Source of the DNA: Oscillibacter faecalis_A
GTDB lineage: Bacteria; Bacillota; Clostridia; Oscillospirales; Oscillospiraceae
Assembly (NCBI RefSeq): GCF_029218125.1
Contig: NZ_JARFXX010000003.1
Coordinates: 231,166-295,165 of the forward strand
Length of the DNA: 64,000 nt
Direction of reading: 5' to 3'
In this document: one piece after another, positions 51,692 through 59,517 of the stretch
How positions within the stretch are numbered: position 1 is the stretch's first letter
Layout: each line of letters starts with the position of its first letter
Translations under genes and position numbers: made by a program
The notes under the pieces: model-generated
Told to the model about the DNA's origin: nothing
The model's input: the letters and a program-made list of their open reading frames with translations, nothing else
Database searches by the model: none

Positions 51692-52339
51692 ATGAAAAAT
51701 GTTTTATTGATTGGAGCAGGCCGCTTTGGGCGGCATATCGCCATGCAGCTTTCTCAACTGGGGCATCAGGTCATGGCAGTCGATACCAACGAGGAGCGGA
51801 TCAACGATGTGCTTCCGTTTGTCACCAACGCACAGATCGGTGACAGCACCAATGCGGAGTTCCTGCGTTCGCTCGGCATCGGGAATTTTGATGTTTGCTT
51901 TGTGACCATCAGCGGCAGCTTCCAGAACTCGCTGGAAACCACCTCGCTGCTGAAAGAGCTGGGCGCAAAATGCGTGGTATCCCGCGCCGAACGCGATGTG
52001 CAGGCGAAGTTTCTGCTCCGCAACGGCGCAGATAACGTGGTCTATCCCGAAAAGCAGATGGCAAAATGGGCAGCGATTCGCTTCACTGCCGACCATATTT
52101 TTGACTATATAGAGATCGATGAACAGCACGCCATCTTTGAAGTTCAGGTGCCAGAGGCGTGGGTCGGGAAAAGCGTTGGCGAGCTGGATGTCCGCAGGAA
52201 GTTCGGCATCACCATTCTCGGCATCAAACGTGCAGGAAAAACGGATGTTTCCGTTACGCCGGACACCATATTGTCCGATGACATTACGATCCTGGCATTG
52301 GGTGAGTATAAAGCCCTGCAAAAGTGCTTTCGGATTTGA
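51692..52339 (+). CDS. ktrA: KtrA/TrkA RCK-domain potassium uptake regulator
   Basis: A 215-residue cytosolic ring-forming subunit that gates KtrB in response to nucleotides. The RCK_N Rossmann motif is VLLIGAGRFGRHIAMQLSQL with VMAVDTNEERIN and IGDSTNAEFLRSLGI; the C-terminal RCK_C domain starts near YIEIDEQHAIFEVQVPEAW and would bind c-di-AMP in related proteins. Family starts favour ATG 51692 (AGGAG 11 bases upstream); ATG 51668 overlaps the ktrB stop (ATGA) and would add 8 residues. Confidence 0.93.
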   Translation: MKNVLLIGAGRFGRHIAMQLSQLGHQVMAVDTNEERINDVLPFVTNAQIGDSTNAEFLRSLGIGNFDVCFVTISGSFQNSLETTSLLKELGAKCVVSRAERDVQAKFLLRNGADNVVYPEKQMAKWAAIRFTADHIFDYIEIDEQHAIFEVQVPEAWVGKSVGELDVRRKFGITILGIKRAGKTDVSVTPDTILSDDITILALGEYKALQKCFRI

Positions 52340-52346
52340 AATGATA

Positions 52347-52532
52347 TTATCGCTCCCAGCCGTCGTTGCTTTTCTTTTTTCGCTTTTGCTGTACCTGTTG
52401 CATTTTCTGCTTCTGCCGCACGGACTCCCGAACAGACCCGTTCTTCAACTTCCTCTTCAGCAGATTTGCCACATCACGCTTGCTGAACAGCATCATCACC
52501 GGGGCGTATTTATCACCGTAAGGAATGTTCAA
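52347..52532 (-). pseudogene. unidentified 61-codon remnant
   Basis: Reads NIPYGDKYAPVMMLFSKRDV and ends in a Lys/Gln-rich tail (KQKMQQVQQKRKKKSN). It has only a TTG start, no ribosome site, and an in-frame stop just upstream, so it looks like the end of a longer element-encoded protein. I do not recognise the family. Confidence 0.4.
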
Positions 52533-52554
52533 TAATTGTTAAGCCAAAAAAACG

Positions 52555-52582
52555 GCCCTCTGCCAATGAAAAGGCAGAGGGC
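52555..52582 (+). terminator. hairpin after ktrBA
   Basis: GCCCTCTGCC pairs with GGCAGAGGGC around an 8-base loop; T residues follow after three bases (TGAGTTTT). Confidence 0.75.
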
Positions 52583-52672
52583 TGAGTTTTAATTCAATGC
52601 TATATCCCGTATCAAGTCTGCGTATTCAATTGAAATGTGACGCTCAAATAAACTTGGGATCAAAGAAAAAAT

Positions 52673-52704
52673 AAGTCGAGGGAATTTCCCTCGACTTACT
52701 TTTT
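52673..52704. terminator. second hairpin with T tract
   Basis: A stem of 11-12 bp (AAGTCGAGGGA with its complement, very short loop) is followed by ACTTTTT on the plus strand. It marks the junction to the AT-rich island. Confidence 0.75.
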
Positions 52705-52821
52705 CGTGCCCTGTACCGTCCGGTTTGCCCCATAGGTCACATTGTGTACCTATGAACATGAACCGTTGTGGTTACAGGGTCTTCCTTGGATAGTGTTGAT
52801 GAAAAAGATGCGGAATGTTAT

Positions 52822-52995
52822 TCAAGATAGTGCCGTTGTTGCGAAGAAATTTGAATCCTCATCCGTTCTCCCAAAATTCCACGCATCAAAGTACTTAGCT
52901 GTATCGTCGGTTTCATCAAATCCATCGTTATCAAGTCCGAGTACCTTCATTAAGGCTTCATATTCTTCTCTTTGAAAATCTATAGTTGATTCCAT
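52822..52995 (-). CDS. small acidic protein downstream of the SDH protease
   Basis: A 57-residue protein (MESTIDFQREEYEALMKVLG) rich in Asp and Glu, with GFDETDDTAKYFDAWNFGRT in the second half. It is unrelated to any family I recognise. ATG 52995 has GGTGA upstream; the open frame to 53052 overlaps the protease gene and is not used. It starts 10 bases after the protease stop and is probably cotranscribed. A partner, substrate or inhibitor of the protease are all possible. Confidence 0.6.
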   Translation of the reverse strand: MESTIDFQREEYEALMKVLGLDNDGFDETDDTAKYFDAWNFGRTDEDSNFFATTALS

Positions 52996-53005
52996 AAAGT
53001 CACCA

Positions 53006-53920
53006 TCATTTCTTTTGAGATGTAATATACCGTGCACCATTTTGATTTTCAATCAATTTTGTAGCTGCAGTTGCATCAATTGTGATAATAAACGCATGGT
53101 GGACACTAAGTACCAATTCTTGTAAAGTCTGGTCAGATTCTAGTTCTGTAATATTAAGACCAAGTTCCTTGCAAAAGTCAACGGTAAAGTGCCGAGAGTG
53201 CGATTTGTTATTTGCATTTAACTTTTTTACAATTTTAGTAGCTTTCTTTTTTGCTGTGGTAGGATCTTCATCACTAAACATATATTGAATTAACCAATCA
53301 CTTGCCAACTGGCTCGATAAGTTGATTGCATCCATTACAGTATAAAAGAATGCTGCGGGATATTTTTTGAGCTGTAGTTCCCAATATGTTTTTGCATCAA
53401 TGTTACGGTCAAGATCGTTTTTTGCCTCGCGGAATTCATTAACGATGTTGTAAGCGGGGACACCACCATATTGAGGGTCAATTGGCCCTAGGCAAGAATG
53501 CTTCCCCATGATAATTGTTTTTGCTGAGCATGCTAACATAGTTCCAGCAGACATTGACATCTGTGGAACAATAACACGTATGTCATCCTTGAATTTGCTG
53601 TGTAAATACTTTACGATTCCTTCTGTTGCTGTCGGATTTCCTCCTGGCGTATGAAGAATTAAGTCGAGACCTTTATCCGTATCAAGCCCCTTAATCGCAT
53701 TCATAAAACCGGTTATATCGCTGTCATTTATATCGATATTTTGCGATTTTAAGGGTTTGAGCCACCCAGAGTAATAGGCTATAACATTTCGATTTGTATA
53801 CTCGGATAATTTGCTAATATACTTCGTTCTCAAATCGTCACAGGATAATCCGGGTACAGCATTTCCACTAGCATCCGTATGCGGCTGTAATTCCGACAAA
53901 AGATCTCCCCAAGAAGGCAT
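53006..53920 (-). CDS. SDH-family Clp-fold serine proteinase
   Basis: A 304-residue protein of the SDH (serine dehydrogenase proteinase) family with a ClpP/crotonase-like fold. The core reads DLILHTPGGNPTATEGIVKY, then VIVPQMSMSAGTMLACSAKT, where the Ser of MSMSAGTM is the likely nucleophile, and MGKHSCLGPIDPQYGGVPAY. No signal peptide or membrane helix, so it is cytoplasmic, unlike SppA. The DNA is clearly more AT-rich than the backbone, which suggests transfer. A promoter is at 53950. Its natural substrate is unknown, and a defence role is only suggested by location. Confidence 0.85.
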   Translation of the reverse strand: MPSWGDLLSELQPHTDASGNAVPGLSCDDLRTKYISKLSEYTNRNVIAYYSGWLKPLKSQNIDINDSDITGFMNAIKGLDTDKGLDLILHTPGGNPTATEGIVKYLHSKFKDDIRVIVPQMSMSAGTMLACSAKTIIMGKHSCLGPIDPQYGGVPAYNIVNEFREAKNDLDRNIDAKTYWELQLKKYPAAFFYTVMDAINLSSQLASDWLIQYMFSDEDPTTAKKKATKIVKKLNANNKSHSRHFTVDFCKELGLNITELESDQTLQELVLSVHHAFIITIDATAATKLIENQNGARYITSQKK

Positions 53921-53949
53921 ATTTCTACTCCTTTCCTCATTATACTATA

Positions 53950-53978
53950 AATTTAACGCGGAAAGTTGCAAATGTCAA
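53950..53978 (-). promoter_or_regulatory. candidate promoter of the SDH protease pair
   Basis: TTGACA (53978-53973), 17 bases and TAAATT (53955-53950) on the minus strand; a TATAAT-like box is also present 10 bases closer to the gene. Confidence 0.6.
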
Positions 53979-54424
53979 TTGAGAAATTCCAATCTGAAAT
54001 GTTAATTATTATGCTTTAGACATTTATTTCAATACGAATAATTCAACGTGATTGAAGAACCTTTAACTTTCCCAAAATGGAAATAATCAACTATATAGTC
54101 AGTGTTCCAAGAAAATTCCATGCGAAATTTGCCTCCATTCTAATCAATTCTATTATGCCAAAGTAGGAGTATGAATACATCTGTTTTCCTAAGCAATTAC
54201 ATTATAATTACTACTTCACATATATTAGGACTAAACCAATAGTTGAACCAAGATATGCAACCGTCGACGTATCGGAGAAACTTTTGCCGAAGCTGTGTCC
54301 TTGCTTATAGCGGCCTTTTTACATCGGTACTAATATTGCACATCGCATTAGCACCAAAGTCTTGCAAGTTTCCTCGTCTCATTTTCCGTGATATCCTAAC
54401 CTAATAATAAGGGAGGATATTACT
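53979..54424. other. AT-rich intergenic stretch before the IS3 transposase
   Basis: No ORF, RNA gene or strong repeat is seen. The left end of the insertion sequence should lie within its last 100 or so bases; GTCTCATTT at 54376-54384 has an inverted match at 55553-55561. Confidence 0.5.
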
Positions 54425-55558
54425 ATGAAATATTCAAACGAAGAAAAGCTATCCATTGTCGCACGCTGTCAGCAAGGGGAAAGCGTCGCCGCTCTTTCCA
54501 ATGAACTCTCTATCCCACGCAGTACCTTATATCGGTGGCTCAAATCTTTTCCTACAGACAGTGCTGGAAAGCCGTTAAAGTTTTCCTATCAAGAATACAC
54601 ATTACTCCAGCGTAAAGTTGAAAAGTTGCAAAACGTCATCACGATTCTAAAGTCTGCCGATTGCTTGGTATCTGCGCCATTAAAGGAACGGCTGTACGCG
54701 CTGGAACCGTTTTATGGGAAGTATGAGGTCCACACAATATGCGAAGCACTGGATGTCGACCGTGGTACATTTTACAATCATATGTTACGAAACAAGCGTG
54801 AAAATGCCTGGTTTGAAAAGCGCCGAGAAGAGTATTGCCAACTGATCCGCGATGTGTTCGATGAATATCAGCAGGTGCTGGGCGCGGAGAAAATTCAAAC
54901 GATTCTTGTTCAGAGAGGTCATCAAGTCAGTAAGGAGTATGTTTCACGGCTCATGAGTGAAATGGGACTGCGCAGCGTTCGGATGACAGCAAAGAAGGAA
55001 TATCTGAAGCTTCGTGAGCCGGAGAGAAAGAAAAATCTCCTGCAGCAGCAATTTACTGCTGATCAGCCAAATCAGAGGTGGGTCAGCGATGTTAGCTGCT
55101 TTAAAATCGGAGATCACTATCTCTATGTCTGCGCGATCATTGATCTTTTCTCACGCAGAGTGATCGCATATAAGATCTCAAAGAAGAACAGTACCCAGCT
55201 CATCACGGCCACGTTTAAGATGGCTTATGAGGAGCGAGATCCTCCAGCCGGACTTATTTTTCATAGTGATCGAGGCGCGCAATATACATCTCATCGGTTC
55301 CAGAAGCTCTTACATGAGCACAATGTAACACAGTCGTTTTCGCGCCCCGGCGAGCCACATGACAATGCGGTAGCAGAGTCATTTTTCGCATCACTGAAAA
55401 AAGAAGAGCTCTACCGAAGAAATATTACTTCCGATAGAGCATTTCAAGCCAGTGTCGCTTCCTATATTGAGTTTTATAATACCCGAAGGCCGCATCGAAC
55501 ATTGAAAAATCTGACGCCATGCCAGATGGAAGAAAACTTCTACAAAAATGCCAAATGA
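54425..55558 (+). mobile_element. IS3-family transposase in a single frame
   Basis: A 377-residue transposase. The N-terminal HTH (MKYSNEEKLSIVARCQQGES, IPRSTLYRWLKSF) and a leucine-zipper part equal OrfA; the rest is OrfB with the IS3-type HTH_21 region and an integrase core. The DDE residues are visible in RWVSDVSCFKIG, LIFHSDRGAQYTSHRF and EPHDNAVAESFFASLKKEE. Most IS3 members encode OrfA and OrfB in two frames joined by a -1 slip; here they are continuous. The gene looks intact and has GGGAGG before ATG. True terminal repeats were not established. Confidence 0.88.
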
Positions 55559-55692
55559 GACATCGGTGTTTGAATCGCCTGGCTTTTGCGTTTTCTACCT
55601 CGATTTGAAGAGGTTTGAATTTGAGCGTCTCATATCTGCTTTGGCGTGATATCTTCAAAAAATGCTGTCATGCCAAGGCTTTTAAGATACAA

Positions 55693-55749
55693 AACGACCC
55701 TACCCGATCCGCAAGTCTCATCAACTTGTTCGGATTGGGTAGGGTCGTT
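55693..55749 (-). terminator. terminator following the tRNA 3' end
   Basis: AACGACCCTACCC pairs perfectly with GGGTAGGGTCGTT, with an inner GATCCG/CGGATT stem. T residues (CGTTTTG) follow on the minus strand. It is 6 bases past the CCA end, where a tRNA terminator belongs. Confidence 0.8.
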
Positions 55750-55754
55750 CATTT

Positions 55755-55782
55755 TGGTACGCCCGACTGGATTCGAACCAGC
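55755..55782 (-). tRNA. tRNA gene 3' end only (attachment-site scar)
   Basis: On the minus strand GCTGG-TTCGAAT-CCAGT forms a proper T arm, followed by CGGGCGT, discriminator A and CCA. The matching 5' acceptor half (ACGCCCG) is not found in the next 120 bases upstream, so no full cloverleaf can be drawn and the anticodon is unknown. Integrases often use tRNA 3' ends, so this is best read as a scar left by integration. The plus-strand ORF over it is spurious. Confidence 0.65.
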
Positions 55783-55949
55783 GGCCTTTAGAGTCGGAAT
55801 TATCAGACCGGCAAACTGGAAAGCTCTGCAGGGCAACGGTTTGGTTGGTATCGCACAAATTTCCGCCATTTTGAGAAAAAGCCTCGAAAGCCTTGCAGGG
55901 CAAGACTTCCGAGGTTTTTCGCGGTAGTAGTCAAATAGTAGTCTGCGCG

Positions 55950-56324
55950 TTATGCCAGCAACTCCATCAATTTCCTTGCGGCATCCATGCAATCCCGAGC
56001 TTCCTCTTCGGACACAGGCATATAAGAGTCAGATGGATAGCGGGTTTCAATATAAAACTGGTTTACATACGCACAGTCTCTGAGGTTACCTTTCAACGGT
56101 GCCCCTGCCGCAGTTGCCTTTCTGCGCAGAAATACAAGGCTATGTCCATCCAACAATTCGCCTGTCGTTTTGAGTAGCCAGCCCTTCAGCATATTCTCCA
56201 TCGCCTGTTGGCAATGAAACGCGACTAAATCGTTACCGCCGTCATGCTCCATTAAGATTTCTGCGCCTCGCAGGTCATGTGCCGCTTTTTCAAACCAGTC
56301 CTTATAACGGAGGCTGTCACCCAT
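55950..56324 (-). CDS. HEPN domain protein
   Basis: A 124-residue HEPN (pfam05168-like) protein: a helical bundle beginning SLRYKDWFEKAAHDLRGAEI, VAFHCQQAMENMLKGWLLKT and QFYIETRYPSDSYMPVSEEE. Many HEPN toxins are RNases with an R-x4-6-H motif; I do not see that motif here, so it may be non-catalytic or belong to a different HEPN branch. It overlaps the upstream nucleotidyltransferase by 8 bases, forming a HEPN/MNT toxin-antitoxin-type pair. Confidence 0.85.
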   Translation of the reverse strand: MGDSLRYKDWFEKAAHDLRGAEILMEHDGGNDLVAFHCQQAMENMLKGWLLKTTGELLDGHSLVFLRRKATAAGAPLKGNLRDCAYVNQFYIETRYPSDSYMPVSEEEARDCMDAARKLMELLA

Positions 56325-56625
56325 AAAGTACAACCCCTTCCCTGTTCAGCTTGTGGGCAAAGCTCTGGCTATCTGCCACGCTGTGTTCCCACTCCTCCGG
56401 CGTATACAAAAGGAAGTCAATCGGCGTATCAGATTCCGTATCACAATACAAATCTGTCAGCAGCGAGCGCTTATCATTGGTCGACGCAATGATGCAAAGG
56501 TCAATATCACTCTTTGCTGTCGCGGTTCCCTTCGCCTGCGAGCCAAACAGCAGGATCTTCTGCGGATCACAGAGCTGGATAACCTGTTCTCGAATCGCGT
56601 TTAGCTTTTCCACTGTATCGCCCAC
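56317..56625 (-). CDS. MNT-type nucleotidyltransferase
   Basis: A 102-residue minimal nucleotidyltransferase. The signature GS-x10-D-x-D is complete in FGSQAKGTATAKSDIDLCI, and a third acidic residue is likely in PIDFLLYTPEEWE. In HepT/MntA systems the MNT enzyme adds AMP to the HEPN toxin and silences it. Here the MNT gene comes first and overlaps the HEPN gene by 8 bases. The pair sits between integration scars and a recombinase remnant. Confidence 0.88.
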   Translation of the reverse strand: MGDTVEKLNAIREQVIQLCDPQKILLFGSQAKGTATAKSDIDLCIIASTNDKRSLLTDLYCDTESDTPIDFLLYTPEEWEHSVADSQSFAHKLNREGVVLYG

Positions 56626-56642
56626 TTGTCACAGCAAATTCT

Positions 56643-57000
56643 CTATTTGCAGTATAGCACGGAACGGCCCAAAATAAAAGCGATTTTTATGGCAGCTTCT
56701 TTCAGTCTTCTCAATGACTTATCTCTTTTTAAGAGAGTCTGCACCTTATCAAAGGTTTCGTGACTGATAATTGCCTCGTGGGTATCGGCCACCCGCACCC
56801 ATTCTTCCTCCGGCACAGCCTCGATCTGATGCACATTGTAGCTTTTCACACGGCGGCGGCTTTGCACCAAATCCCCAGTGTAAATCGGGTTTGTCAGAAT
56901 GATTGTGAGCACCCGATCACCCCACATGGGACTATCCGATACTGAGCTGGCTGGCAAGTCCTTTTCTCTACGGTAAGTAGTCGGCTCGGAATCCCATATT
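56643..57000 (-). pseudogene. serine recombinase, internal remnant
   Basis: Reads from about EPTTYRREKDLPASSVSDSP to a nonsense tail. TNPIYTGDLVQSRRRVKSYN and THEAIISHETFDKVQTLLKR belong to the recombinase domain of large serine recombinases (compare NEVYLGHSVGLRTTTISYKN in the intact one at 43481). Both the resolvase domain and the zinc/coiled-coil region are missing, so it is dead. It records another element that once integrated here. Confidence 0.8.
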
Positions 57001-57058
57001 TAATTTCATATTTGCGTAGTTGAGGTGGCTAAACATAAGAGGTACAATACATCTGAAA

Positions 57059-57210
57059 CTTTGGGATAAAATGTCCCAAATAGGGATGAGCAAAACTCCG
57101 ATTTGCTCATAAGACAACACAATAAATAGTGCCATCCGACTTGGCTGCGGACTATATATTGTGATTCGACTTTGCGAAACTCGCGTTTTGCTCACCCCTA
57201 TGTCCCAAAG
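57059..57210. repeat. 152-bp inverted-repeat unit (MITE-like)
   Basis: The ends are near-perfect inverted copies: the left arm has CTTTGGGA then TAGGGATGAGCAAAAC (57081-57096), and the right arm at 57185-57210 is the complement of CTTTGGGA-CA-TAGGGGTGAGCAAAAC with one mismatch. The left arm carries a 12-base extra stretch that itself forms TTTGGGA/TCCCAAA. The 88 bases between hold no gene. It may be a small non-autonomous element or an invertible segment. Confidence 0.6.
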
Positions 57211-57309
57211 ATAAAATAAAAAATTTTATGATTTTTATGTGACGCACATCATTGTTTTGTGGTGTATTAGAGTGAAAGGCCTTGAAGCTCTGAAAAAAGG
57301 AGGGATACG

Positions 57310-57870
57310 ATGGAAGATAAAAAAATCGTAGATTTATATTGGTTGCGTTCTGAAAGCGCAATATCAGAAACCAAAACCAAGTACGGCAAGTATTGCCACA
57401 CCATCGCACACAATATTCTTTGCAACATTGAGGACAGCGAAGAATGTGTGAATGATACATATTTGCGGGCTTGGAACAGTATGCCGCAGCATCGCCCGTC
57501 TGTCTTGAAAACATTTCTCGGCAAGATTACAAGAAATCTTGCGTTAAACAGATACAAGACGCTTTCTGCAAATAAACGAAATTATGGTCAAGTACCCCTT
57601 GCGCTGGACGAGTTGCAAGAGTGCATCCCCGGAGAGGATAATACCGCAAATATTGTGGATGATATGGCTTTGGCTGAGATTTTTAATTGTTTTCTCGCAT
57701 CCTTGTCTAAGGAGCAACGGAAAATCTTTATGCGCCGTTATTGGTATCTGAGCAGTATCAAAGAGATTGCCAATGAGTACAGCATGGGAGAAAGCAAGGT
57801 GAAAATGTCCTTGATGCGTTCAAGGAACGAACTGAAAACGCTGTTGGAAATGGAGGGAATATCACTATGA
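57310..57870 (+). CDS. ECF-type sigma factor, pair 1
   Basis: A 186-residue sigma-70 family protein. Region 2 spans about residues 20 to 95 (EECVNDTYLRAWNSMPQHRP, KTFLGKITRNLALNRYK); region 4 is at the end (FMRRYWYLSSIKEIANEYSM, then KVKMSLMRSRNELKTLLE). AAAAGGAGGGA is the ribosome site. Its stop overlaps the next start by 4 bases (ATGA), and that gene encodes a one-pass membrane protein, a typical ECF sigma/anti-sigma pair. Confidence 0.88.
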   Translation: MEDKKIVDLYWLRSESAISETKTKYGKYCHTIAHNILCNIEDSEECVNDTYLRAWNSMPQHRPSVLKTFLGKITRNLALNRYKTLSANKRNYGQVPLALDELQECIPGEDNTANIVDDMALAEIFNCFLASLSKEQRKIFMRRYWYLSSIKEIANEYSMGESKVKMSLMRSRNELKTLLEMEGISL

Positions 57871-59399
57871 AAGAAGAACGAATTTTGCAACTTCTTGGTG
57901 AAGTGGATGAAAAATACATTGCTGAAGCCGCCCCGGAAGAAACCCCAAAAAAGAAGCCTGTTTTGCGAAGATTGATGATCGTTGCTGCGTGTTTAGGCTT
58001 GCTGTTGACCTTGGGGTGTGCTGCTGTCGCCGTTAGCCCGGAAGTTCGAGCGGCTGTTCAGAGTATCATTGAAATTCTGTTTCCCCCAAAAGAAGTAACG
58101 GTTACGCCGGAAGGACTGCCGGAATCCGTTCCCCATACGGCACAGGGACAGGAACCTACAGAAGATGCTCCTGGTTTTGCCATCTATGTGGACGAAGGTG
58201 GGTATGAAATGACCGAAGAAAACGGTGCATTTGTCATCCGACCTAAAAAATCTTCTCTTTCCAGAGAGGATGTCCGACAGAACAATTCTGCTTTGCTGGA
58301 GGGCCTTACTGTTGAGGAACAGGAAGCATTCATTGATGACCGGCTTGCAAAACAGGAGGCTTTCTACGCAGCCCTGCCGCCTTGTGAAATGGAAATCCGT
58401 GAATTGGAGGGCACAGACCTCGAAGCCGTTGCCACTGCTATAAGAACGGAAATGACACAAACATGGGAGACTGTCACAGAGATCGAGAACGAGGATTTCC
58501 GGCTTAGCTTTCTTGCCTCTGGCGGAACGGCTTGGGATGCTCCGCAGGAAAACCATTATTTCTATCCGAACGGAGAACGGCGGGTGTACCATATTATTAT
58601 TCGTTACTATTCAGAAGCAGAAGAAGGACATGGATACCGGTTCCGTACCATGCTGGAGACATTTTCGGTAATTGATCCTACTTCTATCATCCAGCCACAG
58701 GTTAATACGGTGACAAAATCTACAGAACTGGATACAGACACAAGAAAAGCCTATGCAGCTACGCTCCGAAATCTTTTATACAGTAATATTTTGCCGGACG
58801 GGAAACAGGCTGAAATGCCAGCCGGCTCATCCTCACAGTTCGCTGTGGCTGATGTAGATGCTGACGGGAAAGAGGAACTGGTGTTGCTCTATGATTCCGG
58901 TGTGACAGCAAACTCGGCGGGATATATCATCGGATATGATGCAGAAACGGGGAACATTTACATCCAACTGGAGGAATTTCCGTTCTTTGTCTTTTTGGAA
59001 AACGGCAATCTGAAAGCTCTTTCCTCCCACAATCAGACCTATGGAGAGATGTGGCCGTATATATTTTATCAATATCTGCCGGAGAGTGACTCCTATCGGT
59101 TGGCTGGATATATTCACTCTGAAGATCAAGCTATTTTTGACGCAAACGGTGTACCCGAACGCTATCCGACTGCTGCAGACCGTTCCCATACGGGAACCGT
59201 CTATTATTTGGGAGACACTGCTTGGAGTACGACTCCTATGGATGAGGCTGACTATTTAGCATGGTTGGAAGAAAATCATGGGAACGCTCAGGAATTGGAG
59301 ATTGAATACCTACCATTAACCGAAGAAAGTATTTTAACTATTGATATCAGCAAACTGTTGGTTGAATGTGAGAACATGAAAAATGCAATAGGAAAGTAA
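57867..59399 (+). CDS. membrane anti-sigma-like protein with a large extracytoplasmic domain
   Basis: A 510-residue single-pass protein: a short cytoplasmic N-terminus (KEERILQLLGEVDEKYIAEA), a membrane helix at about 35-55 (LMIVAACLGLLLTLGCAAVA) and a 450-residue outside part. The latter includes a stretch like VCBS/FG-GAP repeats (VADVDADGKEELVLLYDSGV). Its position directly after an ECF sigma gene, with overlap, suggests that the cytoplasmic end binds that sigma and the outside domain senses a signal. No known anti-sigma motif such as ZAS is visible, so the role is from context. Confidence 0.75.
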   Translation: MKEERILQLLGEVDEKYIAEAAPEETPKKKPVLRRLMIVAACLGLLLTLGCAAVAVSPEVRAAVQSIIEILFPPKEVTVTPEGLPESVPHTAQGQEPTEDAPGFAIYVDEGGYEMTEENGAFVIRPKKSSLSREDVRQNNSALLEGLTVEEQEAFIDDRLAKQEAFYAALPPCEMEIRELEGTDLEAVATAIRTEMTQTWETVTEIENEDFRLSFLASGGTAWDAPQENHYFYPNGERRVYHIIIRYYSEAEEGHGYRFRTMLETFSVIDPTSIIQPQVNTVTKSTELDTDTRKAYAATLRNLLYSNILPDGKQAEMPAGSSSQFAVADVDADGKEELVLLYDSGVTANSAGYIIGYDAETGNIYIQLEEFPFFVFLENGNLKALSSHNQTYGEMWPYIFYQYLPESDSYRLAGYIHSEDQAIFDANGVPERYPTAADRSHTGTVYYLGDTAWSTTPMDEADYLAWLEENHGNAQELEIEYLPLTEESILTIDISKLLVECENMKNAIGK

Positions 59400-59517
59400 T
59401 TCCATATCCATACGATCATCACCTTGCGGTCATCATACCCCAAAGTTGTCGGTATGACAAGCAACCCGCTGTTGCGAAGCCGCGCCGCAGGCTTCATTTA
59501 TCGCACAGCCTTTTCTT

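Noticed and set aside
55646..55927. Plus-strand frame with the phrase RPTGFEPA
   Set aside because: This peptide is the well-known spurious translation of a tRNA T arm; the sequence is a tRNA 3' end on the minus strand.
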